From: an uncultured Oscillatoriales cyanobacterium
Lineage (GTDB): Bacteria > Cyanobacteriota > Cyanobacteriia > Cyanobacteriales > Microcoleaceae
Direction: 5' to 3'
Length of the DNA stretch: 47,093 nt
Assembly (NCBI GenBank): GCA_903893625.1
Contig: CAITND010000039.1
Span: 1-47,093, forward strand
In this document: in pieces, positions 45,201-47,093 of the stretch
Numbering within the stretch: position 1 is the stretch's first letter
Layout of the letters: each line of letters starts with the position of its first letter
Program-made: the position numbers and the translations under genes
The notes under the pieces: generated by a model
Databases searched by the model: none
Seen by the model: only the letters and a program-made list of their open reading frames with translations
What the model was told of the DNA's origin: nothing

Positions 45201-46940
45201 ATATTCTGCCGTGTAGAAGTTTTGAGTTTGTATCGACTGTTGTAACAGCAATTCCACTCGTTCCAAATCATCAGGATGGATGTGTTGTCGCCAGGTAGGA
45301 TAGTTAGCTACAGCCGTTTCTGGGTCTAATCCCAATAGCCGGAAGTGATTATCATTCCATACAATCTCTTGAGTTTGCAGATTCCAATCCCAACCGCCAA
45401 TTCCTGTTAACTCTAGGGTCAGTTTTAAACGTTCCTCGCTGATTTGCAACTGGCTTTCGAGTTGTTTCCGCTCCGTGAGATCAAGCACACAGCCCGTGAC
45501 GGTAACGACATTACCCTGTTGATCACAGGAAGCTTTGCCTTTTGCCAAAATCCAGTGGACTGTACCATCAGGCCAAATAATTCGATATTCGGCGTTATAG
45601 GGCTGTTGATGGGCGATCGCTTGTCCGATACCTTCTGTCGCCAGGTGACGATCATCGGGATGAATGCGTTGCATGATGGAGTCAAAGGTCAACCTTCCTG
45701 GGGTAGTCGGAAAGCCAAAAATCTGTTTAAAACGGTCAGATACGGTGGAGGTTTGGGTGGCTACATTCAAACACCAGGTTCCTAAATCGGCGGCGGCTAC
45801 AGCCGTTTTGAAGTGTTCTTCACTTTGTTGTAATGCAATTTCTGCCTGTGTTCGTTCTAATAATTCCTGTTGTAGTTTTTCGAGTAAGGTGACTTGCTGA
45901 ATGCCAATACTAACTTGAGTGGCTAATTCATTCATTAAGTCCACTTCATTTGTTGTCCAATATCGAGGAGCGGTACAGTGATGGGCAATTAATAGCCCCC
46001 AAAGATGATCTTGAAATAGCAGGGGAACGATGAGATTGCTACGGACTTGTAAGTGTTCCAGAAACTCTCGATGACAGTCGCTTAAGCCAGGATCGGTGTA
46101 AATATCCTGCATAACCCTTGTCCGTCCCTGTTGGTAGGGTGTTACCCAGGTGGGGGGAAAGTGTTCTTCGGGCATTATCAGCCCTTGAATGGATAAGGCA
46201 GGATCAGAAATAGATTCCTTGATGACGATACCACAGCGATTAGGTTGAAATTGATAGACAATCACGCGATCGCTTTGCAGAATTTGTCTAATTTCTGTAA
46301 CGGTGGTCTGAAGAATTTCTGTTAAATTTAGGGACTGACGAATGGATAAGGCAGTTTTAGTGATCAGTTGTTGGCGTTGTTGTTGCCATTCCTGTTTCTG
46401 AAGCAATTGTGTTTTTTCAATGATATAATTAACCGCTCGATTTAAACTATCCGCAGTAATCGCACTTTTATCTAAATAATCTTGAGCCCCCTGTTTGATC
46501 AATTCAACGGCAATTTCTGTACTTCCCTGGGCGGTCATAATTAGGACAGGAAGCTGAGTTTTTTCCCGATATTTACGAAGTTCTTTTAAAAACTCTAACC
46601 CGTCCATATCGGGTAAACTGTAATCCAATAACAGAATATCTGGCTGATTTTGTTGACACCAACTTAAAGCTTCTTCACCTAAATTAAATTCAATAATATT
46701 ATAAGTATACTCAATATTCTGTTTAAGAAATCGTTTGTAAATACTGCGATCAACCTCGGAATCCTCTACAAATACAATCTGCAAAGATTGACGATTAACC
46801 TTTGATTTGGAGCGGTTTGCTAACCAAAATTTTCCGGGCAGCCTCCCCTGTTCTGCTGTTTGTTGAAGCGTTGTCACTTGCGCCCGTAACACCTTTAACT
46901 CAGCTATTAATTGGGCTTTAGTTTTTAGGTGATCATTCAT
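42276..46940 (-). CDS. Receiver-GAF-multi-PAS sensor histidine kinase
   Basis: 1554 residues; the ATG has GGGAGGAGG directly before it. Order: short coiled coil (1-35), receiver with Asp106 in LLLDYSLPD and Lys in YLDKS (53-175), GAF (about 195-360), four PAS/PAC units (about 373-870), a coiled coil (about 875-930), three more PAS units (about 930-1290), HisKA with His1307 in VSHELRTP, and HATPase with NLLSNAIKFS, VRDQGRGIP and GGTGLGLAI up to the C-terminus. No membrane segment. The GAF has no GAF-chromophore Cys in a clear context, so bilin binding is not claimed. It phosphorylates its own partner or the overlapping regulator at 41918-42298. The many PAS domains suggest redox, light or small-molecule sensing; the signal is unknown. 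Confidence 0.92.
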   Translation of the reverse strand: MNDHLKTKAQLIAELKVLRAQVTTLQQTAEQGRLPGKFWLANRSKSKVNRQSLQIVFVEDSEVDRSIYKRFLKQNIEYTYNIIEFNLGEEALSWCQQNQPDILLLDYSLPDMDGLEFLKELRKYREKTQLPVLIMTAQGSTEIAVELIKQGAQDYLDKSAITADSLNRAVNYIIEKTQLLQKQEWQQQRQQLITKTALSIRQSLNLTEILQTTVTEIRQILQSDRVIVYQFQPNRCGIVIKESISDPALSIQGLIMPEEHFPPTWVTPYQQGRTRVMQDIYTDPGLSDCHREFLEHLQVRSNLIVPLLFQDHLWGLLIAHHCTAPRYWTTNEVDLMNELATQVSIGIQQVTLLEKLQQELLERTQAEIALQQSEEHFKTAVAAADLGTWCLNVATQTSTVSDRFKQIFGFPTTPGRLTFDSIMQRIHPDDRHLATEGIGQAIAHQQPYNAEYRIIWPDGTVHWILAKGKASCDQQGNVVTVTGCVLDLTERKQLESQLQISEERLKLTLELTGIGGWDWNLQTQEIVWNDNHFRLLGLDPETAVANYPTWRQHIHPDDLERVELLLQQSIQTQNFYTAEYRVIWPDGSCHWVWAAGNMLRAQQTRMLGVIIDITPQKQAEIALLEREETLRLFFSYAPVGIAMLDQNLHYVMASQRWVDDYQLESIASILGRSHYDIFPEIPERWKQIHKRCLAGAIEKCDQDLFLRSDGSEQWIRWEVRPWYNSRGEICGITVFSEDITERKQLEKNLQTSEERFRLTLELTSIGSWDWDLQRNELTCNENQLRLWGLPPGSQAPDEQTWRTLVHSDDIPIIEQSIENTLQNHALYNVEYRIYWPDGSCHWMLGKGHLIIDAKGQPIRILGITLEITERKQAEIVLQNLNTELEARVQERTEKLTEVNSRLQEELFKREIIEQELRQREQLLKSFFDAASVANIGLGIHDDQLRFIQINQALADMNGYSIEAHLNHSILELLPDMAPKILPLLQMVQATGEAVSNLEIAMALPQQPEVMRYWLVSCFPIPGIARNRNAVGKIIVEISDRKRIEMEREKLIDILEVTSDIVGTAEVNTLRMEYLNLSGHRILGLSEQTPINQIPISNFHPQWAWEMVRDQGIPTAIREGVWIGETAILRTDGEEFPISQVIIAHTFGTDKVQSISTISRDITQQKQIEANLRESNRRWQFLLDNVELIVVGLGDQGQIEYVNPFFLKLTGYAEADVLGKFWFDQFIPKSQKLELKKAFQEIMANHFHSHYQNSIITQSGEERMIAWNNTLLRDVEGNTIGTISIGEDITERYQLERMKAEFISIVSHELRTPLTSMQAGLSLLHSNIITPTSAEGKTTLDIVMTGVNRLVRLVNDILDLERLESGKIRLEIRPCDVTMLIDTAIAQMQEQANQGEIVLESHAQPFEIDADPDRLLQVLINLLSNAIKFSPNSSRIWLSVELHHSLSADELKQKKAGYAKTPGEIKSRNVSDFLLFTVRDQGRGIPKENLENIFERFQQVDGSDSREKGGTGLGLAICRSIIQQHGGQIWVESRVGEGSTFYFTIPSEHEANSSD

Positions 46941-47010
46941 CCTCCTCCCTCTCCTTATGTTTTGTTGCTGGTTAGCTGATTATTGGTACGACCGGATTAA
47001 CCTCTCCTCC

Positions 47011-47093
47011 ATTCCCCATTCCCCATTCCCCATTCCCCATTCCCCATTCCCCATTCCCCATTCCCCATTCCCCATTCCCCATTCCCCATTCCC
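47011..47093. repeat. STRR array, CCCCATT heptamers, running off the window
   Basis: About twelve tandem CCCCATT units with almost no drift, the longest and most regular array in the window. It begins about 70 bp upstream of the kinase start and continues past the edge. Confidence 0.95.

Noticed and set aside
42276-46940. Cyanobacteriochrome or phytochrome
   Set aside because: The GAF domain has no clear chromophore-binding Cys-His context, so bilin binding is not supported.

Overview
The window comes from a cyanobacterium, most likely a filamentous Oscillatoriales-type genome such as Planktothrix or Oscillatoria (the genus is an inference). The signs are many copies of the HIP1 octamer GCGATCGC, a chlorophyll gene (chlM), the cyanobacterial proton-exchange gene pcxA, the alkane pair ado/aar, cyanobacterial multi-domain kinases, and many 7-nt short tandem repeats (STRR) between genes.

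Layout. 1-6.8 kb (minus strand): two tandem paralogous RTX/cadherin-like surface or secreted proteins with Pro-Thr linkers; the second runs off the left edge. 7.1-11 kb: an AddB/RecB-like P-loop protein whose gene has absorbed STRR DNA, then pcxA. 11.25-16.95 kb: an aliphatic sulfonate operon ssuA-ssuD-ssuC-ssuB-ssuE. ssuE is split by a TnpB-only IS200/IS605-family element; removing 15611-16783 restores a 187-residue SsuE frame. 17-20.2 kb (minus): map, a DUF423 protein, a small membrane protein, chlM and a DUF4330 protein. 20.7-27.35 kb (plus): a 1795-residue CBS/PAS/GAF hybrid kinase ending in two receivers and an HPt, then a mannose-1-phosphate guanylyltransferase.

27.45-32.3 kb is the accessory island. 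Five co-directional minus-strand genes form, in transcription order, hicA, hicB, a NERD-nuclease/SF1-helicase, a DarT-type DNA ADP-ribosyltransferase fused to an N-terminal cold-shock domain, and a DarG-type macrodomain protein with a C-terminal helix-hairpin-helix. A good sigma70-type promoter carrying paired TTGATATCA(A/T) boxes lies just upstream of hicA. The unusual fusions and the tight helicase-darT-darG spacing (39 and 3 nt) make this the best candidate for an undescribed defence or toxin-antitoxin system.

32.5-39.7 kb holds metabolic genes: a UbiH-type FAD hydroxylase, glucokinase, a metallo-beta-lactamase-fold protein, acyl-ACP reductase and aldehyde-deformylating oxygenase (together making alkanes from acyl-ACP), an orphan sugar ABC permease, an unknown protein and a degenerate receiver. 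39.95-41.75 kb is a full IS605-type element with divergent tnpB and tnpA. 41.9-46.9 kb carries a 1554-residue receiver/GAF/multi-PAS kinase overlapping its downstream response regulator. The right edge is a long CCCCATT-type STRR.

All calls come from reading the sequence and from family knowledge; no database search was run.
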